A stretch of 64,000 nt of DNA, from contig BDGG01000001.1 of NCBI GenBank assembly GCA_001949185.1, positions 5,509,527 through 5,573,526 on the forward strand. The letters run 5' to 3'. Source of the stretch: Ramazzottius varieornatus (Eukaryota; Tardigrada; Eutardigrada; Parachela; Ramazzottiidae). The translations under genes were made by a program, and so were the position numbers. The first letter of the stretch is position 1; each line of letters begins with the position of its first letter. This document shows positions 45,684 through 57,468 of the stretch, piece by piece. A model generated the notes under the pieces. It was not told where the DNA came from, made no database searches, and saw only the letters and a program-made list of their open reading frames with translations.

Positions 45684-46607
45684 ATGCCGACGATTGATCC
45701 CCGTTCTTCCCATAAAATTCAGCTGATTCGTTCGGTGAAACATGGAGGTTTCGGACAAGTCTTTCAAGCCTTCCACGTGGGTTCGAAGCGGCCTGTCGCC
45801 TACAAAGAAGTGTACGTCACCAGCGACTATCGCGGAAGTCGAGAAAAGAGACCACGCGTGGACAACGAGGCCGAACTCCAGTCCACGCTGAACCACGAAA
45901 ATGTTGTGAAGTTACTCGACCACTGGAAAGAGTCGGATAAAGTCTGTCTCGTCGCCGAATGGATGGAATGCAACCTTTTGGAGTTTCTCAAAGCAAACAC
46001 CATTGACGAGAGGACGAAGAAGAGCTTCATGAGAATGTTACTTTCCGCTGTTATGTACATTCACAGCGAACGGATATTCCATCGAGACATAAATCCCGGG
46101 AACATTTTGATGTCGAAAGATGGCGTAATGAAGCTAGGTGATTTCGGTTTAGCCAGAAAATTTCGAGATGAAGGAAACGAAGCACAAGAACCCTTTTCAA
46201 GTTGCGCGGGGACAAGAGAGTATCGGGCACCGGAAATGCTGTATGGTTTGACTTTCTACGACCACACCGTTGATCTGTGGTCAGCTGGGTGTGTCTGCGT
46301 GGACATCTACCAGAATGGCGAGCCGCTGTTTCACTCGGACACGGATATCGGTCAGTTGGCTCAGGTAGTTTCCGTCTTCGGGGACCCAGTCACGACGGGT
46401 CAATGGGTGGAAGCGAAGACGTTACCGGACTATGGCAAAATTTCCTTTGCAACTCCCGAAAACCCTCCGGGGCTCTTAAAGTCGATAAAGAATTCAACAA
46501 GAGGTTTTCCTGAGTTTTTACAGCAGTTTCTGTGCTACGACCCAAAGAAGCGAATGTGTGCAGGAGATCTACTGCTGCAAGATTTCCTCGCGGACGGTCA
46601 GCGATGA
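45684..46607 (+). CDS. CDK20: CDK20/CCRK-like kinase with an altered catalytic loop
   Basis: An intronless CMGC kinase of 307 residues, start MPTIDPRSS at 45684. The closest family by eye is CDK20: LPDYGKISF in the C-lobe matches LPDYNKISF of that family. Seen: the ATP loop SVKHGGFGQVF (first Gly of GxGxxG missing), VAYKEV (beta-3 Lys kept), HRDINPGNIL (usual HRDLKPAN; the loop Lys is Asn), DFGLAR, RAPEMLYG and DLWSAGC. The missing loop lysine normally contacts the ATP gamma-phosphate, so activity may be reduced (inference). Neighbouring genes have introns and this one has none, which suggests a retrocopy, though the frame is open throughout. Confidence 0.8.
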   Translation: MPTIDPRSSHKIQLIRSVKHGGFGQVFQAFHVGSKRPVAYKEVYVTSDYRGSREKRPRVDNEAELQSTLNHENVVKLLDHWKESDKVCLVAEWMECNLLEFLKANTIDERTKKSFMRMLLSAVMYIHSERIFHRDINPGNILMSKDGVMKLGDFGLARKFRDEGNEAQEPFSSCAGTREYRAPEMLYGLTFYDHTVDLWSAGCVCVDIYQNGEPLFHSDTDIGQLAQVVSVFGDPVTTGQWVEAKTLPDYGKISFATPENPPGLLKSIKNSTRGFPEFLQQFLCYDPKKRMCAGDLLLQDFLADGQR

Positions 46608-46709
46608 TAATTGAGCTGCTCCTAATAGAGTGTTCATGATACTATGAACTGTTCTGCTGAAACCTGAAAATACCCTACAACGAAACTAGTAAAATAGAGT
46701 TCGTCAGAG

Positions 46710-46856
46710 TTAAAGATTGCCTTGTTGCTCGTTCTGCGCATCTTCAAATTCGATATCTGAATCGCAGTCTTCATTGTCCTCCTCTTCGGTGACATCCACT
46801 TCGTCGTCGCTTTCTTCGTCCTCCTCGCTCTCAGCGTCGGCAAGGGCCATGGTACT
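46710..46856 (-). CDS. Short acidic open frame, hypothetical
   Basis: From ATG 46856 the minus strand encodes 48 residues, almost all Asp/Glu/Ser (AESEEDEESDDEVDVTEEED). It could be the last exon of an unseen gene or an acidic C-terminal tail, and it lies downstream of TRAPPC6 on the same strand. I found no partner exon in phase. Uncertain. Confidence 0.3.
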   Translation of the reverse strand, partial: STMALADAESEEDEESDDEVDVTEEEDNEDCDSDIEFEDAQNEQQGNL

Positions 46857-47232
46857 CGTAGGACAAGCGGTCTGGCATAAACCAGCTAAGCTCAGCAACG
46901 CGAACTTCCTGGTTGAACTTCGCCGTTGAACTTCTCCAGTGCAAATAACGGCGGGTCTTCCTGTAGGGCGACCCAGCCAGGATACGTCCGATCTTTGGGT
47001 GGACCTCACACGGTGGAGGCTCACTCAGTATCGTCTTTATCTCGCGCGCTCAGAGCTCCCAACAGGTAACAGTCTGCCAGCTGAGCTCGAAGTTTCTGAA
47101 CTGTTCAATAAAATTCTCCATGTAGTGTACATGTATCCAAAAATTATTTTTGTACTCGTACGCCAGGAAATGTTTGCTCTTGTTCGGTATGCAAACTCTG
47201 GACACGAAATCTTCCCGCAAGAGTTTCAGCCA

Positions 47233-47883
47233 TCACGATCTTTCCACGATAACTTCAAAAACGCAAGCAGTGACTGTAGTAGCCTTTGCCGAAACCGCCG
47301 ATCTTATGCCAAGCGCAGAAAGCGCACCACGAATTATTCCACAGGGAAAAGTAATAAATCGTGCGGCAGCGGCGTAATACTGATCTACACCCTCAACCGA
47401 GAAAAAGGTTAAGGGCTTGAAAGTATTGTCCGTGAAGACGTACGTCCCGTGGTTGTTAGTCCGCAGAGTGTCGATCTGCTTGTCGTAAATGTACTTCCAG
47501 AGATCAGTGCAAATATACTTCATGATCTCCAGCTCGTCTTTAAATCGCTGGTGATCTTTGAGAAGACGTTCAATCAGTCGTAGACCCACTTGATAGCCCA
47601 TCCCTTCCAACTTGGACAGGACGACATCCGGTGTGACGTTTAGCCTCTTCATGCTCTCGTCGAGCTTCTCAACTTCCGGAGGATTGTTGCGGGCATGCTT
47701 CCGTGCTTTGAGGCTGGGGAGTGGAGCATATCCGTCCGATGTCTGCGACGAGGAGTAAGTCAGAGCACATAGGACAAGCATGGAAGAAACGCTTACCTTG
47801 TCCAGCTCGTTGAACAACACGACCGATAGCTCGTTGGCAAGGAGGTGATACAGAAAGGAAGGTCCGGAAAATGTGTCGGCCAT
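47233..47883 (-). CDS. TRAPPC6: TRAPP complex subunit 6 (TRAPPC6)
   Basis: Two exons (47883-47797 and 47742-47233) with a 54-nt intron that would also read through in frame; 198 residues. The start MADTFSG is the first true ATG. The family match is clear: LANELSVVLFNELDK, KLEGMGYQVGLRLIERLLKD, FKDELEIMKYICTDLWKYIY, KQIDTLRTNNHGTYVF, FPCGIIRGALSALGI. TRAPPC6 is a Bet3-fold subunit of the TRAPP Rab-GEF that tethers vesicles at the Golgi. A short lineage-specific insert (about residues 30-60, Lys/Arg-rich) follows helix 1. Confidence 0.9.
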   Translation of the reverse strand: MADTFSGPSFLYHLLANELSVVLFNELDKVSVSSMLVLCALTYSSSQTSDGYAPLPSLKARKHARNNPPEVEKLDESMKRLNVTPDVVLSKLEGMGYQVGLRLIERLLKDHQRFKDELEIMKYICTDLWKYIYDKQIDTLRTNNHGTYVFTDNTFKPLTFFSVEGVDQYYAAAARFITFPCGIIRGALSALGIRSAVSAKATTVTACVFEVIVERS

Positions 47884-47909
47884 ATTGTGAAGACCAAGGT
47901 CCAAGACTA

Positions 47910-48437
47910 TAGAGATAAAATTTTAGAGAAACTGGGCAAATCATACAGAAGTAACAGAACGGCAAGCTTCACTTCCGGTGCATAGTGCATGCTTGATAAC
48001 CTGCGCGGCCGCCACGGATGAGACGCGCATATACGCGCATGTAATCTTCCAATCAAGTAACTGGATGAGAGGAGGAATGTTACGAGATCCGAAGTTACTG
48101 AGGGGTTTGGTCGTTAGGGGGGTTCGTACTTTGGAGCGATCAGCTGAGCTGTGTCAGCTGGCCAAAGCAACCAGGCAGAAAATCAAAACAGTCGTGACTC
48201 AACCGGATCTCTGAAGCCGATTTCTTTCCTGACAGCTCCATCATTAGAAATCCTCCCACCATCTTCCAGGTAAGAATAGCTGGTATGTGCAACTGAACAG
48301 AGGTTCGCACTGTTGTAGCTTCTCCACGGATCGATGACTGAGGCTCGGAGCCGGCCCATACAGTTCTGCCCGACGTCTAATTATCCCCCGTCCTCGGTGA
48401 CTCTAAAAACTCCTTGAGCTTTTAAATCTCAGACAAA
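47910..48437. other. Divergent intergenic region
   Basis: It lies between TRAPPC6 (minus) and the WAP-like gene (plus) and should hold both promoters. CGCATATACGCGCATG near 48027 is a local palindromic repeat. No gene is supported. Confidence 0.4.
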
Positions 48438-49954
48438 ATGCATTTCGGGACCTTGCTGCTACTCTGCTGGACTGCATGTTTCATCGGTAAGCTCGTGTGG
48501 GTCCTTTAGACCACTGTTGTCCGAATTGTCTCCGTGAACGAGTTACGTAATACTGTGTCTCGCATAGATTGCTGTTCCATGGTCTTCAAGGATCCTTGCC
48601 CAGTAAGTACGCTAGTAATCTCTGTGGAGGCTGTTCCCTATCTATGTGTGGCTTGGGTTGTTTCAGAATGTATCTTGCCCAGAAGGGACAAAATGCAAGG
48701 CAAGGATGGACTACTACTGTGATGATCGATTCGGAGGAGTATGCACGTCGGTGGCGACTTGCGTAAATGCAGCAACCAAAGGTATTCGTGGTCCAGCAGT
48801 TCTCTTACCACTGAGAATCTGGCTAAAAACACGCTTTTAATTCGCAGATCCATGTGATCGGCAAAAGTGCGAAGAAGACACAAAATGCGTCAACGTGATC
48901 GACCAGTGCACCTACAACGGTACGCTGTGCACTATGAAGGCTCAATGCAACGGTAAGCTCGAAACATTTTCAGTTTCAAATTGGATATTAACACTCACTT
49001 TCGTGGCGCAAAGTTATGTTTCTGTACTGAGTTTCCAGATGAAAAATTTCGAGTCGAATTTTTTGCTTTGCCCGGAAAATCAAGTTCCGTACTGATTTCA
49101 ATCTTTGTTCACTGGCTAGCGGCTCCTCCGAAACTCAGATATCAGTTATTCGCTTTCAAACAAATGTCGCCATGGTCAGCAGACTGATTTTTGGCGGACT
49201 TCTGTTTGACCCAAAGTCATGTACTAAATTCAATTTTGGATTCAAGACTGGATTACAGCTCTTGAACAGTTTTAGGTTCAATCGCCCAGTGGTCAAAAGA
49301 AATTTTGATTGTGTGGTCTTTTGATTCGGCAAGTGACGCACTTCCGTCAGATTTTCCAAATTTTGGCCGATCGGGGAGGTGGTGATTGGTCCCATCCGGC
49401 TACGCCCCCGGGTTTCCACCAGTCAAAGAGTGACGAAAGTGACTTTCACCCTTAGTATTCTGACAGTATGAAATTGCGTAGTAGCGCAAGTGTTAAATTG
49501 GATGTCTATAAAATATTGCTGTTCTATGTCTGAAAGAAGTATTAGGGTTTCGGGAAGGGCGAATAGATTTGTTCTGAACTTTTTCTGTGCATTTTCAGCG
49601 GTCAATCGGTCAGGGAGATGTCCGGACGGCAAAATGCTGGCGGTGCACAGTTGCATGAACAGCTGTGACAAGGACAAGTTGGACAGTATGTGTCCCAAAA
49701 ATACCAAATGCTGCTACAGCGAGATGGCAATGGGTAACTTCTGCGTCAACACTGACGGAGTGACAAGCACCGTTTTTCCTGATGGGGAGCAGACAGTCGC
49801 GAGTACTCCAACCAGCAACGCTTCCGGCAGTACATTCACCTCCAACATCACCGGTATTTTCCTCAGCGAACCAAGACCGGCTTTACGGACCCAGAATTCC
49901 TTCAAGATCAACCAAGTGAATGGGGTGACTAGGAAGAACCAAATCCATGTATAA
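48438..49954 (+). CDS. Secreted Cys-rich protein with a WAP-like domain
   Basis: Five exons (48438-48486, 48568-48602, 48667-48781, 48848-48952, 49599-49954) join in phase to 219 residues. Signal peptide MHFGTLLLLCWTACFIG. Two short cysteine modules follow: CPEGTKCKARMDYYC...CTSVATC and CDRQKCEEDTKC...CTYNGTLC...C. The last exon has RCPDGKMLAVHSCMNSCDKD, then CPKNTKCCYSE and FCV, which fits the C-P...C...C-x-D...C...KCC...C pattern of WAP (four-disulfide core) domains. The C-terminal tail is Ser/Thr-rich. WAP proteins are often protease inhibitors or antimicrobial; the activity here is unknown. Confidence 0.72.
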
Positions 49955-49959
49955 TACCG

Positions 49960-51419
49960 AATACTTCAACTGAACGTAATCTATATTTCAACTGTGCAAT
50001 GACAAGAATATACGGGTCTTTCAAAATATCTTGCCGACAACGATTATAACTAATGTTCCTGACTTTGACCGTGAGTATTCTAGTGTTTTTTTGACATATT
50101 CTCTGCAATCGACATTTAGAGTTTCGAACCCATTTTAACGTCTTTATTTGTCCTTAGCTTTGCGATGGAAAGGTGTGCTTGTTTCGACTGACATTCGATT
50201 CTGACAGCGGTTCGCGGTTACTACATGTTCACGAGAAGTGCGATGGAAAGAAAGGCCAAACCTGTTTTCCTTCCTTTCCGTAGGAACATAGTTAGAGTTG
50301 TCGATTACTCTTGTGGGGAAAAAGGCTTATTACCGAATGACTATTCGGGTCAGAAATATTCGACAGTCTTCGTTATCGACGTTTTCACACTTTGGTTCAC
50401 CGAGAGAGTGTCAAGGAAGCCTTAGTCATCATCCCTTCAAGGTGCTGAGCCGCTTCCGTAAGCTTTCACAGCCTTTCACCGGAGTTGCTTGCAGGTGCTT
50501 CTCATGGCTTTCATTAGGAATGACGCTGTTTCCTCCAGCACATGGCTCGCAGCCACTGATTAGTCTTCCGAAGGCTACTGACTATCATTCAGTCATCGAT
50601 GTAAGTTCGAGTGACGGAATGACATTTCGAGAGACCGCAAAGAATATCCGTGTATCTGCACGGCTGGACTTCCGGGTCTATACACGTGCACTGGTGCGAG
50701 CTGGAATACCGTCCATGTGCACCGGTTGATCGGAAGAAGCAAACTCGGAACTGTCATGGTAATCCAAGTGGCTCACCTTCATCGGTACTGTACAGTATTA
50801 ATAACACGTGTGCCACCTTGAGAGGTACCGTATTTACAGACGTGGAAGCAAGGACATTTTTCTGGGGAAACCCGGTTGAATGCGTCGCGCCAATATTCAG
50901 ACTGATCATGTTTTGGGGCATAGAAGCTTTGGTAAGTTATGAGGTCAGTACTGAACTTTGGCTCTTCGAGCGACGCTCAACGCCAGGTTCGCTGTGACGT
51001 GAGTTCGTACTGAAGGCGGATTTGCACGTGGACCCACGATGACATGATCGAGGTACCCGCCTCCTCCGCCATGCGTGTCCTGTCCACATGTACTGTACCA
51101 ATATAGGGTTATCAGACGGGCCAAGTACATAATACTGATCGGAGTGAGTAACGGTTGAACCATCGTTTTCCTTGGTGAGTACCCTGCCAGTAATTCACCT
51201 TCCAGTCGACCACTCGCAAATCTACACTTTTTACCGCGACCATCATTCCGCGCTTACATAAAAGCGAGATCATCTGCCTATGTTTTTATGTACTCTCAAC
51301 TTGGCAACATCGTCACTCCATTCTTTAAGTTCTTCCTCTTGATTCTGTAGAATTTATTGGATTTATATTCGAGAGCGAACTGTACTAGAATACTTTCCTC
51401 ATCTTTCGATCCCGTAACA
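49960..51419. other. Intergenic; no gene supported
   Basis: Open frames such as 50298-50729 plus lack domains and splice partners. A TATACACGTGCACTGG phrase at 50677 resembles the GTGCAC-type MITE end, but no mirror end was found. Confidence 0.35.
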
Positions 51420-52167
51420 ATGGCTGCTATGGGTTCTCCTGCTTTCAATAAGAAATCATCCACTCACAACAAGCACGGCGTGCCTTTCTTGTATTCCCCG
51501 CAGTCGGTCCTTCATGCCATGGACCAGTTCAATCACGCCGTGGACACGATGGAACACAATGTGCTTGTGCCGTGCCGTCTCCAAGATATCGATGATCCCG
51601 TCATGGGCGATCTCCACGCCGCCTATAAACTCCTGGCTCGGACTAAGATCAACCTGATGTATGGCGATACCGTCGAAGTCCACCGCAAGACCTCCCGCAT
51701 GCAGCCTCCTCCTGTTTCTCCGACAGCTATGACCGATAGTACTATGTCACTTGCTTCAGACGGTTCTTCGGAAACTAGTGACATTGGTGGGGACGGCGAC
51801 AGTCCCTCCCCGACTCCCACGCTTGACCCTACGATGGTCAAGCTGCACCAGGCTCTAAACCAGGTAGACTATTTCAGCCAAAATGGGACGTCGACAGGAT
51901 TTGAACATGGTTGATATTTTCGGTGGCGCACGTTCCCATTGTTCTCGGTCAAAAGGGTGCGCCACTTGGGAAAATGATCTTGTTCAGTTCAGTTGCCGAC
52001 AGCTCAATTATTTCCGTAGGTTTCGGGCTTTCAGCGTTCTGTTTTGCAATTTTCAACAATTTTCCGTTGGGTAGAACTTGCGAACGCTATGTGGAATACT
52101 GGAGCAAATGACCGAGGCAGCTAATCGTGTGACAAATCTCTACCTGAACGAAGTTGCGGGACCTTGA
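51420..52167 (+). CDS. MID1IP1: MID1IP1/Spot14-like protein
   Basis: Two exons (51420-51863 and 52075-52167), phase 0, 178 residues. LYSPQSVLHAMDQFNHAVDT followed by MEHNVLVPCRLQDID matches the family N-terminus ([23 protein letters not shown]). GDLHAAYKLLARTKINLMYG matches the middle helix, and the final exon NLRTLCGILEQMTEAANRVT matches the last helix of Spot14/MIG12. In vertebrates these small helical proteins bind acetyl-CoA carboxylase and microtubule-associated Mid1. The middle is a Ser/Pro/Asp-rich linker. The intron contains a small palindromic repeat. Confidence 0.8.
51900..51995. repeat. Small palindromic intron element, copy 5
   Basis: The arms GGTGGCGCACGTTCCC and GGTGCGCCACTTGGGAAAAT share the family core. 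The element lies in the MID1IP1-like intron, flanked by GAACATG and TTGTTCAG. Confidence 0.7.
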
Positions 52168-52169
52168 AA

Positions 52170-55100
52170 GTCTTTCTTCTGATCATCCGATATGGAGCAA
52201 CTTACCCGCGTTTGGCTGCCCGCATTTTGTTGAGTTTCCTTTGCTGTTGGCCCTTTCTTTATAATTCTTGCCATGTCTAGCCAATATTACTACTGGCAAT
52301 GCTGCTCTTGGTTTCTGCAATTACTTCAAAACACCGTCTTCTTACTGCGTTCTTTCATGATTAATCATTCTGGATCACCTCCGTTCACTCATATATTGCA
52401 TTGAGTAGTCGGTCACTTTCCTCGCTTCCGGGTTGATTCTCGCTGTCGAGCCGCTTTTGTGGGTTTGCTGGCTGAGAACGTTAAATTAATTTTCGATCTG
52501 CTTTTTCTCGCCTTTCCCAAAAAGTGCGTCTCATTCTTCTCTACTTATGTATCCAAAATCGATGTATATAAAGCTGCCATCAGCCAGTAACGCAAGCGCG
52601 CACACGAGGCGAAGACGCTATTTTGGTGGCGACCGAAACAGCTGGTGCCTATTTTGAGATACGAGGGGATAACTTGTCAGGCTCTGGCTGGACGATCCTC
52701 ACGTTGTCCCAAATCACCACGCGCCCGAGTTAGACTGTCGCTTATTGCCCTGCCAAAACTTTCTGGGTTCTGTTTGATTTTCTCCTCATCAGCTGTTCAC
52801 TGTTTGCCAGCGTGCTTGGCGAGTGTTGGCTAAATGATTTATGATCGGTGTGGGAACGGACTTCGCGCCTTCCGTTCAAGGTCCGCTTGTCGCAGCCTTT
52901 CTTCCACTGCGAACAATCAAGTTCACGGTGACGATCGACATCGTTCGCAGACTCTTGAGCGCCATAACTGGAATAAAGATCGGGTTAGCACCATAGATAA
53001 GACTGTAGCTCATCAGCTGATATAATAGCTGCTTGCTCGAACATCTGATAAACCAGCGCTGTTCATGGTTTCCAGTTTCCGCCGGTACTTCCCACTGGAC
53101 AACTGTATGTACAGACTGCACTGCAAATCTCACTACATACGCGAGTACATCTACTCACTCTACTGATCCCTAACCTAGCCAGTGGCGCCACCGATACATC
53201 GCCACCGATACATCGCCACCGATAACCCAAAGCCACTCTTCAGGGGACCCCCTGAAGAGTGGCTTTGGATAACCTAACAGAACAAGCTCGATGAGAGCCA
53301 CAACGACGATAGCGCTTGTAGTGTACCGACAACGCACTCATCTCTGCAACGGTAGTTACCCAGAACGCCAGAACCATCATCCGTCTGATGGTTTGTCGTC
53401 TGACGGAACTTCGTCTGACACGTCCTGAACAACATTCAGGGGCAGCTTAAAGCCTACTGCATCGTGCTGACGATGCCCAAATCTGTCTGAACTGTAACCT
53501 ACGTTCAACTAGCGTGTGCTTTACTGAACAAACGCGGAGGTGACTTAGCCGGAATGGAGGCACTCGTAATTTGGATTCGACGCGAATCCGAATGCCCCCT
53601 TTGTTGAGCGGGGAATCAGTACAGAAAATGCAGGGTGGGCGGGTGGAAGAGAAGTTTTTTCGTGTAGCGACACGAGAAGCAAACGAAATGAACTTTGCCC
53701 AATCGGCGTAGACCATGATCGAGGGGAATGTGAGCTGTGTTGTGCAGAGAGGATGAAAGTACTGGTAAGAAACCTGGTATCGAGTGCGAAAAACCAATGA
53801 TGCATAACGATATGAAAGCAGCGTGGATAGTGTAATGCTTGGATGAGAAGAAAGGAAAGAAGGTGTGTTGCCGTAAGAAAGCGGTGGTCAGCACACGTTA
53901 ACCAAAACTGAACTCGAGCCAATTTTAAACAAACGGGTGATAAGAGCTAAAATCCCTGCAGGAACTGATACCGGCATATTTAGTTGATCAGCATCCGATC
54001 ACACGCATCCGTAGGTTGATTTATTGTCTGCCCAAAAAGCAGATCTTAGAACTCTCGAATACAAGCAACTGAAGTTTTGATTCGAGCACGCATAAACAGT
54101 TGGGGCAGCCAGATTACTCATACGGTACCCAGCTCGCGATATCCACTGCATGACGTGCCCCAGCCCGTTTATAATGGAAGGGTAGCTCATGACGTACGTA
54201 TGTCACTACATAGGCCATTCTTAATCGACTGAGTCACGCAACCGCTTTATTGAGATGACGGCTACCAGTTGATTTGACAGCTTGATTTTGCGTTATAGCT
54301 CCTCCAGCGCAAATTATTGTTGCCGCCGATACAGTGTGAGGCTATTACGTAATGCTCGCAGAGCTTAGTAGTACAACCTTGCATGCGACTTGATACCCCA
54401 TGTTATCCCATGTCAAACCACTTCAGGTGGTCTAACAGGGGATTTTTGGGCACGAGCTGTCGTTGCGGAGCTGGTTTTGTTCGTAAGTTCGTGTTTGAAC
54501 CCTTCTGCTGAACTTTGCCCAGTGAAGGGCAAAGTACAACATTAGTGGAGATAAGCTTGTGAATGGGATATGACTGAGGAGAAGCGAAAGTAGGTCACAA
54601 AAGATGGAGATAAGGCTCTAGCATTGCATTCTGAGTAACAGAGAGTAATTCAATGGTTGCGAACTTGGGATACGCGTTGCCATCATCCCAGTTCCCGTTT
54701 TCTTCCCTTTAGCCTCCATCGGCGGCAACAGTACCCGTTAGGGTGCAGTCCCGCGAATTATTCTAGACTTAGAAACGGATCTTGTGTCGATGAGATCCGT
54801 TTTATGTCCGTCTATTTTGGGTTCCGTTTGAAACTTCATTTTATTTGATGAAATATCAAGGACGTTCAGCGATCGAATAGTCAAGGAAGGACGGGTGGAT
54901 CTGGTAACAGGTCTATCGGCTTTTGGCAACGAGTAAATGTTCACTGTGGCACCTTCGTCGATGCTGAGGTCAAGGGAGTACACGAGGTCAATCAGCCGAA
55001 CGCTCTACAGTCAGGAGCACAGCGCGGGGAGAGCCGGCCAATCACGTGCAGGTAGGCGTGGTAGCTCAGCATACTTCAGAGGCGGTCCTTGTGTCGTCAC

Positions 55101-55180
55101 CCGAATATCGAACTGTTCAAGGCCGAAGCATGGGCTGATTTCCTGATTTCCATACGATTAGAGATAGGCTTTGGTGCACG
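52170..55180. other. Long gene-poor stretch
   Basis: About 3 kb without supported exons. The only strong structure is the 53227-53268 hairpin and the short direct repeats before it. Minus-strand frames at 53447-53922 overlap in three frames, which argues against coding. Confidence 0.45.
53185..53268. repeat. CACCGATACATCGC direct repeats and a perfect 20-bp hairpin
   Basis: Two and a half copies of a 14-nt unit (CACCGATACATCGC) end at 53226. They are followed by CCAAAGCCACTCTTCAGGGG, a 2-nt loop (AC) and its exact complement to 53268. Confidence 0.9.
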
Positions 55181-55181
55181 T

Positions 55182-55526
55182 GTACGAGGTGAACGACATA
55201 ATCTGGGCGTACTGGTTTTTCACTTGCAATTTGGGCATATTTTTTCTCAGCTCCTGTTGCGTGTAACCAACTTCTTCGTGTTTCCCGAGGCGGATCCTTC
55301 CTCTTGAGATCTTAATAGGTTTGAGAACGACAAGTTTTGTATAACAGAGGAATCTATCCTGGGGGAGAGATGGGTTTGTCCAATGTTAACAAGCCTAAAG
55401 TAGTATCTGCAGGTACACGATGAGAGATGAATCAAGCGTTGACGATAACACTCGAACTTTTCGCGTTGCCCGAATTGTGGTGCGAAAATCGGTACGCCCG
55501 AATTACTTATGTCGTTTACCTCGTAC
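55182..55526. mobile_element. MITE family C, copy 1 (GTACGAGG ends)
   Basis: A 345-bp element with inverted ends GTACGAGGTGAACGACATAA and the mirror ending TCGTTTACCTCGTAC. The body matches copy 2 (58023-58368) through CTCAGCTCCTG and GTTTGAGAACGACAA. Confidence 0.88.
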
Positions 55527-56180
55527 TTGGTAACCCTCTTCGATGCAATCATCCGCCTGGTCCCGAGCACTACAGACAGTGCTCAGGGAGCGATTTGTCT
55601 CTGTCCCAAGCAACCTTGCAGGCTCTGCACGAGGTTACCACAAAGATGGTAACGCTTCCACGAACCATACCCATTCCTCTGAACTAACAAAAAACAGCGG
55701 AATAAGTAAATTAGTCACACAGAAAGGTTGCACAGACAGACAGCTAAGACATCGTTACTGGTCAGTTGCCAGCAGCCATTCACCTTTTTGCATAGTATAG
55801 TACAGGCGAAAGTAACAACAACCATCATGGGTAGTAACTGTATTCCACAACGATAGCTTGGAAACCGCAGGTCTTCGCAGAAACTGATGCCCTTATATGT
55901 CACCAGCAAACTAATGCTGGAAATAAATGGGGTGACTAGCTCAAAGGTTGCTGAGAAATCTCAGCTAGACCAAAGCCCGGAAGCGAACCGAGGATTTTGT
56001 GCACATCGCAGCTGATACAAGAACAGAGCACTGGAAGGCATAGTTTTGCCAGCTCTCCACCTGGCATAGCAAGAGTCAGGATATCGAACTTCCTGACAAA
56101 TTCCACCAGTCCGTGAGAACCGTGACAGCAAAAGGTGGGGTATACTAGCCGAACTTGGAAGCCCGCTCCGGGTTCGAATG

Positions 56181-56650
56181 CTAGGATGGTGGCAACCTGG
56201 GGTTGCTAGCTTTCAGTTTATGTTGCATGTACACGTAAAGGGCATATCCGATGAGCGCCAAAGCGATAAAGATGCTTGTGATTGCAATACCACCAACGCA
56301 GTCAGGTCCACAAAAAAACGACTTGACGTCCGTCACTTTCGACTGAAAGACGGAATGCTCTTCGTAGCCTTCCAGTCTAACCGAAAACATTCCAGCTGAG
56401 CAGTTTTGCGAGCAGGAGCACGCGGTATCCTAGAGTGCAAGGTCAACACTTGAGTAGAATTCAAACAGAAATTCAGAACGCCATCCGATTTTTGAGCTAC
56501 AGTACATATGTTGAGTACTGGAATGTAAACATACGTCTCCATCGCTATGGCTCGAACCGGAAACAAATGACTCCTTGTTGCAGGACTTCCTACCTGGGTA
56601 GAATGGATTTTCGGAATTGGGCCAAGAACATCCGTAGTTTGTTCCGTTTT
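56181..56650 (-). CDS. C-terminal exons of a single-pass membrane protein
   Basis: The last exon (56429-56181) starts DTACSCSQNCSAGMF, ends an ectodomain at FFCGPDCVGGIAI and crosses the membrane (about SIFIALALIGYALYVYM) to a short basic tail. The preceding exon may end at the GTAGGAAG donor near 56593 (phase 0 reading ...PKIHSTQ). Further upstream pieces to 56960 (NRNHTDSCNATNY) look extracellular but do not join in phase. Cysteine-rich type I protein of unknown family. Confidence 0.4.
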
Positions 56651-57468
56651 CGTCTGTAAAAATAACGTCCACAACTCTTTTCTGAGTTAAATAGGTGCCA
56701 CTATTTGGGCTTGGTTGTACTGCGGTGGCGATCCGGTTACCTTTTGATTTTACTGTATAACAGTACCGGTAGTTGGTCGCATTGCAGCTGTCAGTATGGT
56801 TCCTGTTTTCGAAGGTGATGTTCAGTGAAAAGTTTGTGCCGAGAGCGCCATCCGTGATCCTGCATAGTTTCTTCCTTGATTCATCATTCCGCCAATAATG
56901 TAGCAGAACAGCAGGGCGTGTGAGGAGGGCGTTATCATCACCTTTGACTCAGCACAGAAAACGGTCGCAGACAGTAACACAAAGCATTGTCTGCTAGTAT
57001 AGGGCGTCTTGAATATTCCGTTTTACAAAATTTCAGAACTGTGCTCAATTTACGCGCGCAGTAGCACAAGATTCGCAAGCAGCAGGCAGATGGTCGCTTC
57101 TCATCTCTCTTGTAGCTTCTGTATTCCATTAACCTATCATGTAAGGAAGTCAGCTGTCAGAATGTTGCCGAGGAATGGTAACGTAAAGGACCCCAGAGCC
57201 GCGCCCCAGGAAGAGTTGTCTTTTGCTCATAAGGCACAGGTTCCCGTGAACCGGACCGTCCAGCACGCACAGAGTATACCAGTTCTTGCGGAGTCCTGTG
57301 AGCACATGTCGGTCCTTGACAATCGGCCGAAAAGTGTGGTTTTCGAGCCGGGTCGTACCTGTACCCGCTGCAGGTAGTCGGGAGTTACCGACTACCGATG
57401 AAACACATTCTGCAAATCGCTTTTTTGTCAGCTTGCGTGCTATTACTATCCAGCCATAGTCAGATAAC

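Noticed and set aside
46939-47412. 157-codon plus-strand frame
   Set aside because: It overlaps the 3' half of TRAPPC6 on the other strand and has no recognisable domain.
53447-53922. Three overlapping minus-strand frames of 92-125 codons
   Set aside because: All three frames are open at once, there is no domain, and the composition is ordinary; chance is more likely.
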